From the NCBI GenBank assembly GCA_016861105.1, contig BOKS01000001.1, positions 434,001-498,000 on the forward strand: DNA of 64,000 nucleotides. The letters run 5' to 3'. The DNA comes from Betaproteobacteria bacterium (GTDB taxonomy: Bacteria > Pseudomonadota > Gammaproteobacteria > Burkholderiales > Casimicrobiaceae). Within the stretch, counting starts at the first letter, position 1. The number at the start of each line of letters is the position of its first letter. The notes under the pieces are model-generated. The model did no database searches. It worked only from the letters and a program-made list of their open reading frames with translations, and was not told the DNA's origin. This document shows, in pieces, positions 10,679-21,994 of the stretch. The translations under genes were made by a program, and so were the position numbers.

Positions 10679-11910
10679 TGAGAACGGAAACGAAGGAACT
10701 GATCGTCGGCCTCGACATCGGCACCTCGAAGGTGGTCGTCGCGGTCGCGGAACTGCTCGCCGACGGCCGCTTCCAGGTGATCGGTCTCGGCCAGTCCGCG
10801 AGCGAGGGCCTGCGCAAGGGCGTGGTCGTCAACATCGAGGCGACCGTGCAGTCGATCCGGCGCGCGCTCGAGGAAGCCGAGTTGATGGCGGCGTGCCGCA
10901 TCGGCGAGGTCTACACGGGCATCGCCGGCAGCCACATCAAGAGTTTCAACTCGAGCGGCATGGTCGCGATCAAGGACCGCGAGGTGTCCGCGGCCGACGT
11001 CGCGCGCGTGATCGAAACCGCGCGCGCGGTGAACATCCCGACCGACCAGCAGGTGCTGCACGTGCTGACGCAGGAGTTCATCGTCGACGGCCAGGAAGAC
11101 ATCCGCGAGCCGATCGGCATGAGCGGGGTGCGGCTCGAGGTGCGCGTGCACATCGTCACCGGTGCCGTGAGCGCCGCGCAGAACATCATCAAGTGCGTAC
11201 GCCGCTGCGGGCTCGAGGTGCAGGACCTGATGCTGCAGCCGCTCGCTTCGTCGATGGCGGTGCTCACCCCGGACGAGAAGGAGCTCGGCGTCGCGCTGGT
11301 CGACGTCGGCGGCGGCACGACCGACATCGCCATTTTCACCGGCGGCGCGATCCGCCACACCGCCGTGATCCCGATCGCCGGCGACCAGATCACCAACGAC
11401 ATCGCGATGGCGTTGCGTACGCCGATCCCCGACGCGGAGGAGATCAAGCTGCGCTACGGGGTCGCCAAGGAGGTGCTCGCAGATCCGAACGAGAAGCTCG
11501 AGATCCCGGGCATCGGCGACCGCGCGCCGCGGCTGCTGTCGCGGCAGGCGCTCGCCGCGGTGATCGAGCCGCGTGTCGAGGAGCTGTTCACGCTGACGCA
11601 GAAGGTGATCCGCGAATCGGGCTACGAGGAGCTGCTGTCGTCGGGGATCGTGCTGACCGGCGGCACGAGCCTGCTGCCCGGCATCGGCGAGTTGGCCGAG
11701 GACGTGTTCCTGAAGCCGGCGCGCATCGGCTGGCCGAACTACGACGCCGCGCTCGCCGACGTGGTCAAGAACCCGCGCTTCGCGACCGTGATGGGGCTGC
11801 TGATCGAGGCGCACTCGCAGCGCCTGCGCGGCCGCAAGGTGGCCGCGCAGACCGGATCGTTCCGCCAGACGCTGAAGAGGATGAAGGAATGGATCGTTGG
11901 CAATTTTTAG
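10675..11910 (+). CDS. ftsA: FtsA, actin-like membrane tether of FtsZ
   Basis: ATP-binding actin homologue that anchors the Z-ring and recruits later divisome proteins. 411 residues. Phosphate-1 loop GLDIGTSKVVVAV at the N-terminus, phosphate-2 VDVGGGTTDIAIF, adenosine motif LTGGTSLLPGI, and a C-terminal amphipathic membrane-targeting helix (FRQTLKRMKEWIVGNF). The ATGATG start overlaps the ftsQ TGA. The spacer to ftsZ is 125 bases and carries two inverted repeats. Confidence 0.97.
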   Translation: MMRTETKELIVGLDIGTSKVVVAVAELLADGRFQVIGLGQSASEGLRKGVVVNIEATVQSIRRALEEAELMAACRIGEVYTGIAGSHIKSFNSSGMVAIKDREVSAADVARVIETARAVNIPTDQQVLHVLTQEFIVDGQEDIREPIGMSGVRLEVRVHIVTGAVSAAQNIIKCVRRCGLEVQDLMLQPLASSMAVLTPDEKELGVALVDVGGGTTDIAIFTGGAIRHTAVIPIAGDQITNDIAMALRTPIPDAEEIKLRYGVAKEVLADPNEKLEIPGIGDRAPRLLSRQALAAVIEPRVEELFTLTQKVIRESGYEELLSSGIVLTGGTSLLPGIGELAEDVFLKPARIGWPNYDAALADVVKNPRFATVMGLLIEAHSQRLRGRKVAAQTGSFRQTLKRMKEWIVGNF

Positions 11911-11926
11911 AACCCGTCCGGGTTCT
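11909..11926. promoter_or_regulatory. Perfect 8-bp inverted repeat at the ftsA stop codon
   Basis: AGAACCCG-TC-CGGGTTCT begins on the ftsA stop codon. The stem is perfect but no T-run follows, so it is not a standard intrinsic terminator. It could dampen read-through, protect a 3' end, or bind a protein. Confidence 0.5.
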
Positions 11927-11937
11927 GGGGGAAGCGT

Positions 11938-11988
11938 GCAGTGTCAAGGGCGAGCATGAAACGGAACTCGCCTCGCCGTTGACATTGC
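11938..11988. promoter_or_regulatory. Imperfect stem-loop in the ftsZ leader
   Basis: GCAGTGTCAAGGGCGAG (11938-11954) pairs with CTCGCCGTTGACATTGC (11972-11988), 15 of 17 positions, across a 17-base loop. It lies 47 bases before the ftsZ start and leaves the CAGGAGG ribosome site free. Confidence 0.45.
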
Positions 11989-12035
11989 GCGTTTCGGTAT
12001 CGGTGCATTGAGCTAACACGATTCAGGAGGCAGGA

Positions 12036-13205
12036 ATGGCGTTCGAGATTCTCGAGACGGAAACGACGGGCACGATCATCAAGGTGATCGGGGTCGGCGG
12101 CGCGGGCGGCAACGCGGTCGATCACATGATTCGCCGCGGCGTGCAGGGCGTGGAGTTCATCTGCGCCAACACCGATCATCAGGCGCTCGCGCGCTCGCTG
12201 GCGAAAAACGTGATCCAGCTCGGCAAGACCGGGCTGGGTGCCGGCAGCCGTCCCGAGGCCGGTCGGCAGGCGGCCGAAGACGCACGCGATCGCATCGCCG
12301 ACGCGCTGCGCGGCGCGCACATGGTGTTCATCACCGCGGGCATGGGCGGCGGCACCGGCACCGGTGCAGCGCCGGTCGTCGCCGAGGTCGCGAAGGACCT
12401 TGGCATCCTGACCGTCGCCGTCGTGTCCAAGCCCTTCGAGTTCGAAGGGCCGAAACGCGCGCGCGTGGCCGAACTGGGCCTGCAGGAGCTCGAGGACAAG
12501 GTGCATTCGCTGATCGTGATCCTGAACAACAAGCTCGAGGAAGTGCTCGGCGAAGACGCCGAGATGAGCGAATGCTTCCGCGCCGCCGACGACGTGCTGC
12601 ACAACGCCTGCGCCGGGATCGCCGAGATCATCAACATCCCGGGCCTGGTCAACGTCGACTTCGAGGACGTGAAGACCGTGATGAGCGAGCACGGCAAGGC
12701 GATGATGGGGACCGCGACCGCCGGCGGGCTGGACCGCGCTCGTGTGGCGGCCGAGCAGGCGGTCGCAAGCCCGCTGCTCGAAGGCGTGGACCTGTCCGGT
12801 GCGCGCGGCGTGCTGGTCAACATCACCGCCAGCGGCTCGCTGAAGATGAAGGAGACGCGCGAGGTGATGAACACGATCCGCGCCTTCGCCGCCGAGGACG
12901 CGACCGTGATCTTCGGCACGGTGTGCGACGAGTCGATGGGCGACGACCTGCGCGTGACGGTGGTCGCGACGGGGCTGGGCCGAGCGGCGTCGAAGAAGAC
13001 GCCGTTCACGGTGATCAAGACGGGTACCGACAACGCGCCGGTCGGCATCGCGCCGGCGCCGCAGGCCGCCGACTACGGACATCTCGAGGTTCCGGCCGTC
13101 TGGCGCACCGGTCGCGAAAGCGCCGCCGCCCGCGTGGCCGCGATGGAGGACAGTGGCACCGATCGCTACGACATCCCGGCGTTCCTGCGCAAGCAGGCAG
13201 ACTAG
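12036..13205 (+). CDS. ftsZ: FtsZ, tubulin-like division GTPase
   Basis: Polymerises into the Z-ring. 389 residues. N-terminal GVGGAGGNAVDHM, the tubulin signature GGGTGTGAAP near residue 105, NVDFEDVKTVM, and the conserved C-terminal peptide YDIPAFLRKQAD that binds FtsA and ZapD-type partners. Strong ribosome site CAGGAGG with ideal spacing to ATG. Last gene of the dcw run on this strand. The next gene is convergent. ZapD, an FtsZ bundler, is encoded at 23.1-23.9 kb. Confidence 0.98.
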   Translation: MAFEILETETTGTIIKVIGVGGAGGNAVDHMIRRGVQGVEFICANTDHQALARSLAKNVIQLGKTGLGAGSRPEAGRQAAEDARDRIADALRGAHMVFITAGMGGGTGTGAAPVVAEVAKDLGILTVAVVSKPFEFEGPKRARVAELGLQELEDKVHSLIVILNNKLEEVLGEDAEMSECFRAADDVLHNACAGIAEIINIPGLVNVDFEDVKTVMSEHGKAMMGTATAGGLDRARVAAEQAVASPLLEGVDLSGARGVLVNITASGSLKMKETREVMNTIRAFAAEDATVIFGTVCDESMGDDLRVTVVATGLGRAASKKTPFTVIKTGTDNAPVGIAPAPQAADYGHLEVPAVWRTGRESAAARVAAMEDSGTDRYDIPAFLRKQAD

Positions 13206-13215
13206 GTTCGGGTTC

Positions 13216-13284
13216 GTCGACCGTTTACCGTTGACCGCTTGCGGCCGTACATCGCCCAGGCGACGACACCGGTCATCGGTCGAC
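13216..13284. other. Imperfect inverted repeat in the convergent ftsZ/DUF2189 gap
   Basis: GTCGACCG (13216-13223) and CGGTCGAC (13277-13284) are exact complements, with nearby related words (CCGTTTACCGTTGACCG, ACCGGTCATCGG). They fill the short gap between two convergent stop codons, so a bidirectional terminator or mRNA 3'-end structure is possible. There is no T-run. Confidence 0.4.
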
Positions 13285-13287
13285 GGA

Positions 13288-14085
13288 TCACGGATCACCC
13301 GCCACCAGGTCCCGGTACGCATGCCAGGTCGCGTGGCCGACGATCGGCGCGGTGACGACGAGCCCGATGAACAGCGTCGCGAAGCCGATGCCGATCAGCA
13401 GCACAATCAGCGCGGCCCAGAAGATCAGCGGGGCCGGGTTGTCGGCGAGGGCGCGCACGCTGGTCAGCGCGGCGACGATGGTGTCGGTGCCGCGGTCGAG
13501 CATCATCGGCACCGACACGACGCTGACGGCGAACACGATCGCGGCGAAGCCGAGCCCGACCGCGAGATAGGTCAGGACGAAGTCGAGATGCTCGAGGCTC
13601 ACGACCCGCTGCAGGAAGCCGGACAGCGTGGGCATGCCGGTGGAGAAGAACAGCGCGAAGGTGACGAGCGACGCGCGCGCCCAGACGAGCAGGATCACGG
13701 TCAGCACCAGCGCGAACAGGCTGAATGCGCCGACGTTGGTCTTCCATGCCGTCAGCGTCGGCCGCAACGCGACCGTTTCGCCGCGTGCAAGACGCCGGCT
13801 GATGTCGTACAGACCGGTGGCGACGAAGGGTCCGACCAGCAGGAAACCCGCGGTCAGCGCCGACGTGTACTCGTACGCATGGCTGAAAACGAGGTAGATC
13901 AGCCAGCCCATCAGCGCGAAGGCCGCGCCGTAGAAGGCGCTCGCCGCCGGCGCGCGTGCGAAGTCGCGCCAGCCCGCGGCGATCCAGCGCAGCGGTGCAC
14001 CCGGCGTCACGCGTCGGATCTTCGGAAACGGCGTCTGGTTCTTCGGGCGCCGGGTATCCGCGCCCGCTCCCGCGGAATCGGTCAT
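13288..14085 (-). CDS. DUF2189 family integral membrane protein
   Basis: 265 residues from the ATG at 14085 (longer open frame upstream lacks protein character). A polar N-terminal 40 residues is followed by about six hydrophobic segments, with the family-typical FLLVGPFVATGLYDISRRLARGE and ATLFIGLVVTAPIVGHATWHAYRDLV blocks. The family occurs widely in proteobacteria and has no firmly established function. It is convergent to ftsZ and divergent from lpxC. Ribosome site weak (GAAGAAA). Confidence 0.8.
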   Translation of the reverse strand: MTDSAGAGADTRRPKNQTPFPKIRRVTPGAPLRWIAAGWRDFARAPAASAFYGAAFALMGWLIYLVFSHAYEYTSALTAGFLLVGPFVATGLYDISRRLARGETVALRPTLTAWKTNVGAFSLFALVLTVILLVWARASLVTFALFFSTGMPTLSGFLQRVVSLEHLDFVLTYLAVGLGFAAIVFAVSVVSVPMMLDRGTDTIVAALTSVRALADNPAPLIFWAALIVLLIGIGFATLFIGLVVTAPIVGHATWHAYRDLVAGDP

Positions 14086-14183
14086 GGTTTCTTCGTCGAC
14101 GGCTTCACGACGGTGCGGCCGAAGCGGCCGCATTGTGCGGGGCGCGCGCGGCAAACGCTCGACGCGCTGCACAACACGCGGGC

Positions 14184-14189
14184 TAGAAT
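14184..14189 (+). promoter_or_regulatory. Possible -10 box of lpxC (TAGAAT)
   Basis: TAGAAT ends 9 bases before the lpxC ATG. Transcription from it would start only 2-3 bases ahead of the codon, giving an almost leaderless mRNA. No clear -35 and no Shine-Dalgarno sequence are visible between it and the ATG. Confidence 0.4.
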
Positions 14190-14198
14190 CGCCGTTCC

Positions 14199-15110
14199 AT
14201 GTTGAGACAGCGAACGCTCAAGCAGATCGCCCGCACGGTGGGCATCGGCATGCACAGCGGCACCAAGGTCGAACTCGTGCTGCGACCCGCCGCCGCAGAC
14301 ACGGGCATCGTGTTTCGCCGCGTCGACCTGGAACCCCCGGTCGACATTCCGGCGTCGGCCGACGCGGTGGTCGACACGCGCATGGCCACCACGCTCGGCA
14401 AGGGCGAGGTGCGGATCGCCACGGTCGAGCACCTGATGAGCGCGCTCGCGGGGCTGGGCATCGACAACTGCTACGTCGATGTCGATGCGCCCGAGATCCC
14501 GATCATGGACGGCAGCGCGGCGAGCTTCGTTTTCCTGATCCAGTCGGCGGGCATCGTGGAACAGAGCGCGCCGAAGCGCTTCGTGCGCGTGCTGAAGACG
14601 GTCGAGGTGCACGACGGCGACAAGTGGGTGCGGCTCGAGCCGCACTTCGGCTTCAAGCTGCGTTTTTCGATCGACTTCAGCCATCCCGCGATCGACGCGA
14701 CCGAGCAGGACGTCGAGGTCGATTTCGCGCGCGAACCGTATGTTGCCTCGGTCGCGCGTGCGCGCACCTTCGGCTTCGTCAACGAGGTCGAAGCGTTGCG
14801 CGCCGCCGGTCTCGGCATGGGCGGCAGCTTCGAGAACGCGATCGTGATGGACGAGTACCGCGTGCTCAACGTCGACGGGCTGCGCTCGGGCGACGAGTTC
14901 GCCAAGCACAAGATCCTCGACGCGATCGGCGACATGTATACGCTCGGGCGTCCGCTGATCGCCGCCTACGTCGCGCACAAATCCGGCCACGCGCTGAACA
15001 ACCGGCTGCTGCGCGCGCTGCTCGCCGACGCGACCGCCCACGAGATCGTCACGTTCGACGATCGCGGCGCGGCGCCGGCGGCGTTCCGGCTGCAGGGCGC
15101 CGCCGTCTGA
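14199..15110 (+). CDS. lpxC: LpxC, UDP-3-O-acyl-GlcNAc deacetylase
   Basis: Zinc amidase for the committed step of lipid A synthesis. 303 residues, standard length. Zinc and catalytic residues are in place: Glu-His in [10 protein letters not shown] near residues 78-79, His and Asp in HKILDAIGD near 237-241, and the catalytic His in [12 protein letters not shown] near 264. GIGMHSG is seen at the N-terminus. Its presence shows a Gram-negative outer membrane. Downstream is a small membrane protein gene. Confidence 0.97.
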   Translation: MLRQRTLKQIARTVGIGMHSGTKVELVLRPAAADTGIVFRRVDLEPPVDIPASADAVVDTRMATTLGKGEVRIATVEHLMSALAGLGIDNCYVDVDAPEIPIMDGSAASFVFLIQSAGIVEQSAPKRFVRVLKTVEVHDGDKWVRLEPHFGFKLRFSIDFSHPAIDATEQDVEVDFAREPYVASVARARTFGFVNEVEALRAAGLGMGGSFENAIVMDEYRVLNVDGLRSGDEFAKHKILDAIGDMYTLGRPLIAAYVAHKSGHALNNRLLRALLADATAHEIVTFDDRGAAPAAFRLQGAAV

Positions 15111-15119
15111 ACGCGCGCG

Positions 15120-15296
15120 ATGCCGTTTTTTCGCGCGCTGCTCGTCATTTTCGCGATCGCAGTCGTGCTGTGCGTGGCGGCGTTCCTCGTCACGAGCAAT
15201 CGAAAGTATCTCCGCTGGGCCTGGCTGCTGTTCAGGCTCGGCATCGCGGCAGCGCTGCTGTTCTTCGCGGTGCTGCTGCTTGAGCGGATCGTCTGA
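15120..15296 (+). CDS. Small two-helix membrane protein
   Basis: 58 residues starting MPFFRALLVIFAIAVV. Two hydrophobic stretches (about residues 5-24 and 35-53) are separated by a short basic loop (SNRKYLRW). It begins ten bases after the lpxC stop and so is probably cotranscribed. Codon use and hydrophobic pattern look real. I know of similar unnamed small proteins near lpxC in related bacteria but cannot assign a function. Confidence 0.65.
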   Translation: MPFFRALLVIFAIAVVLCVAAFLVTSNRKYLRWAWLLFRLGIAAALLFFAVLLLERIV

Positions 15297-15327
15297 GCGG
15301 CGCCGGCGGAAAACTGCAGGGCCGCCC

Positions 15328-15843
15328 CTAGCGGTTTCTTGTGAGTTCCTCGCGCAGCGCCGCGCGCAACTGTTCGACCGCGTCGCGCAGTGGTGAGTCT
15401 GGCAAAGTAAGTGCAAGCTCATCCGCAAAGCGAAGTGGGGCAGCGATGTCGTCGCTGCGGTCAGCGGCAGGCTGAGCCGATTTGGGAGCGGCGAGAACTT
15501 GAGGCGGCCCGCTCACCTCTTCGCGGTAAGGCAAGTGCGCGGGTTGAATGCGCACCTTGATTTCGTTAAGGTCAAGTCCCTGTTGTTTCAGGAGTTTCTG
15601 CAGTCGTGGGAATTCCTGCCGCAATTTGGCCGCTTGTGCCGGCGAAGTTGCGGTAAGAAGCAAGAGCCCGCCGCGCAGTTCACAGACTCCCGGACGGAGC
15701 GGATCGAAGCCACCGCCGATCGGTGGCGAGGCTGCAGCAAGTATCCGGGCAGCGGACTGCGAGGTCTGCAGGCGAGACAGGAGCTGAGCGACGGCCGGCA
15801 CTTCGGCCAGCGCATCGGCGAGCGTCTTGGCAGTGCGGGTCAT
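15328..15843 (-). CDS. dciA: DciA-type protein (DUF721), DnaB helicase loader
   Basis: 171 residues from the ATG at 15843. The upstream open frame to 15930 is probably untranslated. The N-terminal half has the DUF721 pattern (LAEVPAVAQLLSRL, CELRGGLLLLTATSPAQAAKLRQEFPRLQKLL, DLNEIKVRIQP). The C-terminal half is Ala/Pro-rich and low in complexity before a final amphipathic stretch. DciA proteins load or activate the replicative helicase in bacteria lacking DnaC. The setting between lpxC and secA matches other proteobacteria. The gene runs against its neighbours. Confidence 0.75.
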   Translation of the reverse strand: MTRTAKTLADALAEVPAVAQLLSRLQTSQSAARILAAASPPIGGGFDPLRPGVCELRGGLLLLTATSPAQAAKLRQEFPRLQKLLKQQGLDLNEIKVRIQPAHLPYREEVSGPPQVLAAPKSAQPAADRSDDIAAPLRFADELALTLPDSPLRDAVEQLRAALREELTRNR

Positions 15844-15932
15844 CTGCAAGCGGGCCTGCGGTCGGAGTGCAGAAAGAGGAAGACTTGTGCAACTCGTCCG
15901 GGCGGTGGGTTGGCGCAAGCTGGAGGTCAAGG

Positions 15933-16943
15933 GTGCAGATCATATTCGTCGATCAACGTCTGTCGCGGGCCCGCACGGTCACGATCGACAAGCGCATGCT
16001 GCTGGTTGCCGCGACGGGCCTGCTGTCGGCGGTGCTGCTGGCGGTGATCGGGCTGTATGCGATTACGTTCCGCGTGGCCGCCGAAATCCGCATCCCTGTG
16101 GTGCACGAGATCGTGACGTTCATCATGCGCGACGAGGTCGCGCGCAACGAGCAGTTCGTGCGCGACAACGTCACCGCCATGGCGCGCAAACTGGGCGAGA
16201 TGCAGGCGCAGTTGATGCGGCTCGACGCGCTCGGAGAACGCGTGTCCAAGATGTCGGGGATCCGGCCCGAGGAGTTCAGCTTCAAGCAGCTGCCGGGCCG
16301 CGGCGGTGCCGAGCCCGCGGCCGGCGCGCGCGCGATGACGCTCGCCGAACTGCAGAACGAACTGGAGCGGATCGCACGCGGCGTCGAGCACCGCGCCGAT
16401 TACATGGACGTGATCGAGTCGGAGCTCGTGTCCGCGCAGGTGCGCCGCGCGCTGCTGCCGCAGAACACGCCGGTCAGCGAAGGTTTCGTCGGATCGGGCT
16501 ACGGCATGCGGACCGACCCCTTTACCGGACAGCTTGCGATGCACGCAGGCGTCGACTTCGCGGCGCCGACGGGCACGCCGATCTACGCCGCCGCGGGCGG
16601 CGTCGTCGCGTCGGCCGAGACGAACCCCGTCTACGGTAACAAGGTCGAGATCGATCACGGCAACGGCTTGTCGACGCTGTATGCGCATGCGAGCAAGCTG
16701 GTCGTGAAAACCGGCGACATCGTCAAGCGCGGGCAGAAGATCGCGGAGGTGGGCTCGACCGGGCGTTCGACCGGGCCGCATCTGCACTTCGAAGTGCACG
16801 TCAAGGGCGTGCCGCAGAACCCGTCGAAGTTCCTGCTCGCGCAGAAGGCGGGCTCGCCGTTTGCGCCGCTCGCGGTTGCCGATTCGCGCGGTCGCCCGGT
16901 CGACGTGAAAGGCCTTGCAGCAGCGGCCGCTGCCGCACGTTAG
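15933..16943 (+). CDS. M23-family (LytM) metallopeptidase, membrane anchored
   Basis: 336 residues from a GTG preceded by GGAGGT at 6 bases. One transmembrane helix at about residues 20-45, a charged coiled-coil-like region to about 170, then an M23 domain: GYGMRTDPFTG, MHAGVDFAAPTGTPIYA with the first zinc ligands, YGNKVEIDHGNGLSTLYAH, and HLHFEVHV. The zinc and catalytic histidines are intact, so it may be an active peptidoglycan endopeptidase. Located between dciA and secA as in many betaproteobacteria. Confidence 0.88.
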   Translation: MQIIFVDQRLSRARTVTIDKRMLLVAATGLLSAVLLAVIGLYAITFRVAAEIRIPVVHEIVTFIMRDEVARNEQFVRDNVTAMARKLGEMQAQLMRLDALGERVSKMSGIRPEEFSFKQLPGRGGAEPAAGARAMTLAELQNELERIARGVEHRADYMDVIESELVSAQVRRALLPQNTPVSEGFVGSGYGMRTDPFTGQLAMHAGVDFAAPTGTPIYAAAGGVVASAETNPVYGNKVEIDHGNGLSTLYAHASKLVVKTGDIVKRGQKIAEVGSTGRSTGPHLHFEVHVKGVPQNPSKFLLAQKAGSPFAPLAVADSRGRPVDVKGLAAAAAAAR

Positions 16944-16945
16944 AG

Positions 16946-16959
16946 CCGCCGCGCGGCGG
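16946..16959. other. 14-bp perfect palindrome after the M23 gene
   Basis: CCGCCGCGCGGCGG starts three bases after the stop codon. It could act as a transcript-end structure, but no T-run follows. Confidence 0.35.
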
Positions 16960-16975
16960 TCCGCCCGACCCCCTG

Positions 16976-16984
16976 TGAGATAAT
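16976..16984 (+). promoter_or_regulatory. Extended -10 promoter of secA
   Basis: TGAGATAAT combines a TG dinucleotide one base upstream with a good -10 hexamer (GATAAT). The -35 position is poor, as usual for extended -10 promoters. The start would fall near 16991, just ahead of a strong hairpin in the secA leader. The same TGAGATAAT string is the -10 of the rplU promoter. Confidence 0.55.
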
Positions 16985-16995
16985 TTTTGCCCTTT

Positions 16996-17020
16996 GCGCC
17001 GCGCGCGAGCCGCGCGGCGC
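16996..17020 (+). promoter_or_regulatory. Strong GC hairpin in the secA leader
   Basis: GCGCCGCGCG and CGCGCGGCGC form a perfect 10-bp stem around a five-base loop. It ends 52 bases before the secA ATG, within the leader predicted from the extended -10 box. A role in controlling secA translation is inferred from position only. Confidence 0.5.
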
Positions 17021-17072
17021 TCGCGCGCCGTTGCGGCGTGCGCGCTGCTCGATCAAAAACCGCCCGCCCGCG

Positions 17073-19835
<2,763 letters not shown>

Positions 19836-19871
19836 CGAGCCTGCTCCGATTGCGGATCGCGGATTGCGCAA

Positions 19872-21101
19872 ATGCCGGTCAACCTGACCGCGCCTGACCC
19901 CGCATCGCTCGCGCCGGTCGCCGGCGTCGAGCTCGGCTGGGCCGAGGCGGGGATCCGCAAGGCCAACCGCAAGGATCTGCTGGTCGTGCGGATCGCCGAA
20001 GGGGCTAGCGTCGCGGGCGTGTTCACGCAAAACCGCTTCTGCGCGGCGCCGGTGCAGGTTTGCCGTGCACACCTGAACGTCGGCCGCGGCGTGCGCGCGC
20101 TGGTCGTCAACACCGGCAACGCCAATGCGGGCACGGGCGAAGCCGGGCTTGGGGACGCGCATCGGACCTGTGTGGAAACCGCGAAGCTGCTCGGCTGCGA
20201 CTCGACCCAGGTGCTGCCATTCTCGACCGGCGTGATCATGGAGCCGCTGCCGATCGAGCGGCTGGTCGCCGGATTGCCGCAGGCGATCGCCAGGCTGGCG
20301 CCCCATCACTGGCTGCCGGCGGCCGAGGCGATCATGACGACCGACACCGTGCCCAAGGCCGCTTCCCGCAGCGTCGACCTCGGCGGGCACCCGGTGACGA
20401 TCACCGGCATCGCGAAGGGCGCCGGCATGATCAGGCCCAACATGGCGACGATGCTCGGTTTCGTCGCGACCGACGCCGGCATCGATCCGGCATTGCTGCC
20501 GCGGCTCGCGCGGCAGGCGGCCGACCAATCGTTCAACCGCATCACGGTCGACGGCGACACGTCGACCAACGATTCCTTCGTCGTCATCGCCACCGGCAAG
20601 AGCTCTGCGCCGCGCATCGAATCGATCAAGGATCCGCGACTGGTGCAGCTTACCGAAGCGGTCGCCGCCGTCGCGCGCCGGCTCGCGCAGGCGATCGTGC
20701 GCGACGGCGAAGGGGCGACCAAGTTCATCGAGATCGCCGTCGAAGGGGCGGCCGGCGAAGACGAAGCCGCGCGCGTCGCGTACGCGATCGCGCATTCGCC
20801 GCTCGTCAAGACGGCGTTCTTCGCATCGGACCCGAACCTTGGGCGCATCCTCGCCGCGGTCGGCAACGCCGGGATCGACGATCTCGACACCGGCCGCGTC
20901 CAGCTCTACCTGAACGACGTTTGGGTCGCGCACAACGGCGGCCGCCACCGCGCCTACCGCGAGGAGGACGGCCAGCGCGTCATGAAAGGTGCGGAGATCC
21001 TGGTGCGCGTCGTGCTCGGCCGCGGCGACGCGCGAACGACCGTCTGGACCTGCGACCTGTCGCACGACTACGTGTCGATCAACGCCGACTACCGTTCATG
21101 A
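19872..21101 (+). CDS. argJ: ArgJ, bifunctional ornithine acetyltransferase / N-acetylglutamate synthase
   Basis: Cyclic acetyl-group transfer in arginine synthesis. 409 residues. The self-cleavage site is visible as [16 protein letters not shown], where the precursor splits before the Thr to expose the nucleophile. [22 protein letters not shown] and [11 protein letters not shown] motifs are present. The spacer after secA is 36 bases with the repeated words GATTGCGGAT and GGATTGCG. It overlaps the next gene by an ATG/TGA junction. Confidence 0.95.
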   Translation: MPVNLTAPDPASLAPVAGVELGWAEAGIRKANRKDLLVVRIAEGASVAGVFTQNRFCAAPVQVCRAHLNVGRGVRALVVNTGNANAGTGEAGLGDAHRTCVETAKLLGCDSTQVLPFSTGVIMEPLPIERLVAGLPQAIARLAPHHWLPAAEAIMTTDTVPKAASRSVDLGGHPVTITGIAKGAGMIRPNMATMLGFVATDAGIDPALLPRLARQAADQSFNRITVDGDTSTNDSFVVIATGKSSAPRIESIKDPRLVQLTEAVAAVARRLAQAIVRDGEGATKFIEIAVEGAAGEDEAARVAYAIAHSPLVKTAFFASDPNLGRILAAVGNAGIDDLDTGRVQLYLNDVWVAHNGGRHRAYREEDGQRVMKGAEILVRVVLGRGDARTTVWTCDLSHDYVSINADYRS

Positions 21102-21994
21102 GTTCGAACAAGACGACCGACGCGCTCGCGCAGCGGCTCGACGCGGTGCTGGCGCGGCTCGAACCGCTGCTGCCGCCGCGGCAGCAGACCGACTGGAGCG
21201 CGCCGGCGTACCGCTGGCGACGCCGACGCTATCTGGGCGTCGAAGTTGGTCGTCTCGAACCGGTGCACCGCGTCGCGCGCATCGACCCAGACGACCTGCA
21301 GCACGTCGACGCGCAGAAGGAGCAGATCCTGCGCAATACCGAGCAGTTCGTCGCTGGGCTGCCGGCGAACAACGTGCTGCTGACGGGCGCGCGCGGAACG
21401 GGCAAGTCGTCGCTGATCCGCGCCTGCCTGGTGCGCTTCGTCGACCGCGGGCTGCGCCTGATCGAGGTCGACAAGCGCGATCTGGTCGATCTGCCCGACA
21501 TCGTCGCGCAGGTGGCCGACCGACCCGAGCGCTTCGTCGTCTTCTGCGACGACCTGTCGTTCGAGGAAGGGGAAAGCTCGTACAAGGCGCTGAAGGCGCA
21601 GCTCGACGGCTCGGTCGCGGCGCCGTCCGACAACGTGCTGATCTATGCGACGTCGAACCGGCGTCATCTGATGCCGGAGTACATGCGCGAGAACCTCGAA
21701 ACGAAGTACGAGGCCGACGGCGAGATCCATCCGGCAGAAACGGTCGAGGAGAAGATCTCGCTGTCGGAACGCTTCGGCCTGTGGCTGTCGTTCTATCCGT
21801 TCCGGCAGGACGACTATCTGGACATCGTCGCGCACTGGCTCGCGCGGCTCGGCGCCGATCGCGCGCTGATCGACGCGGCGCGCGCGGACGCGCTGCAGTT
21901 CGCGCTGCAGCGCGGCTCGCGTTCGGGGCGCGTCGCGCTGCAGTTCGCGCGCGACTACGCGGGCCGACACGGGCTCGCCGCGCGGCGCGGATGA
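21098..21994 (+). CDS. DUF815-family AAA+ ATPase
   Basis: 298 residues. Walker [17 protein letters not shown] near residue 95, Walker [10 protein letters not shown], sensor region [13 protein letters not shown], then the family block [16 protein letters not shown]. The family is widespread in proteobacteria, and its substrate and partner are not established. It overlaps argJ and the following Nudix gene by ATGA-type junctions, so all three are probably one transcript. Confidence 0.88.
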   Translation: MSSNKTTDALAQRLDAVLARLEPLLPPRQQTDWSAPAYRWRRRRYLGVEVGRLEPVHRVARIDPDDLQHVDAQKEQILRNTEQFVAGLPANNVLLTGARGTGKSSLIRACLVRFVDRGLRLIEVDKRDLVDLPDIVAQVADRPERFVVFCDDLSFEEGESSYKALKAQLDGSVAAPSDNVLIYATSNRRHLMPEYMRENLETKYEADGEIHPAETVEEKISLSERFGLWLSFYPFRQDDYLDIVAHWLARLGADRALIDAARADALQFALQRGSRSGRVALQFARDYAGRHGLAARRG

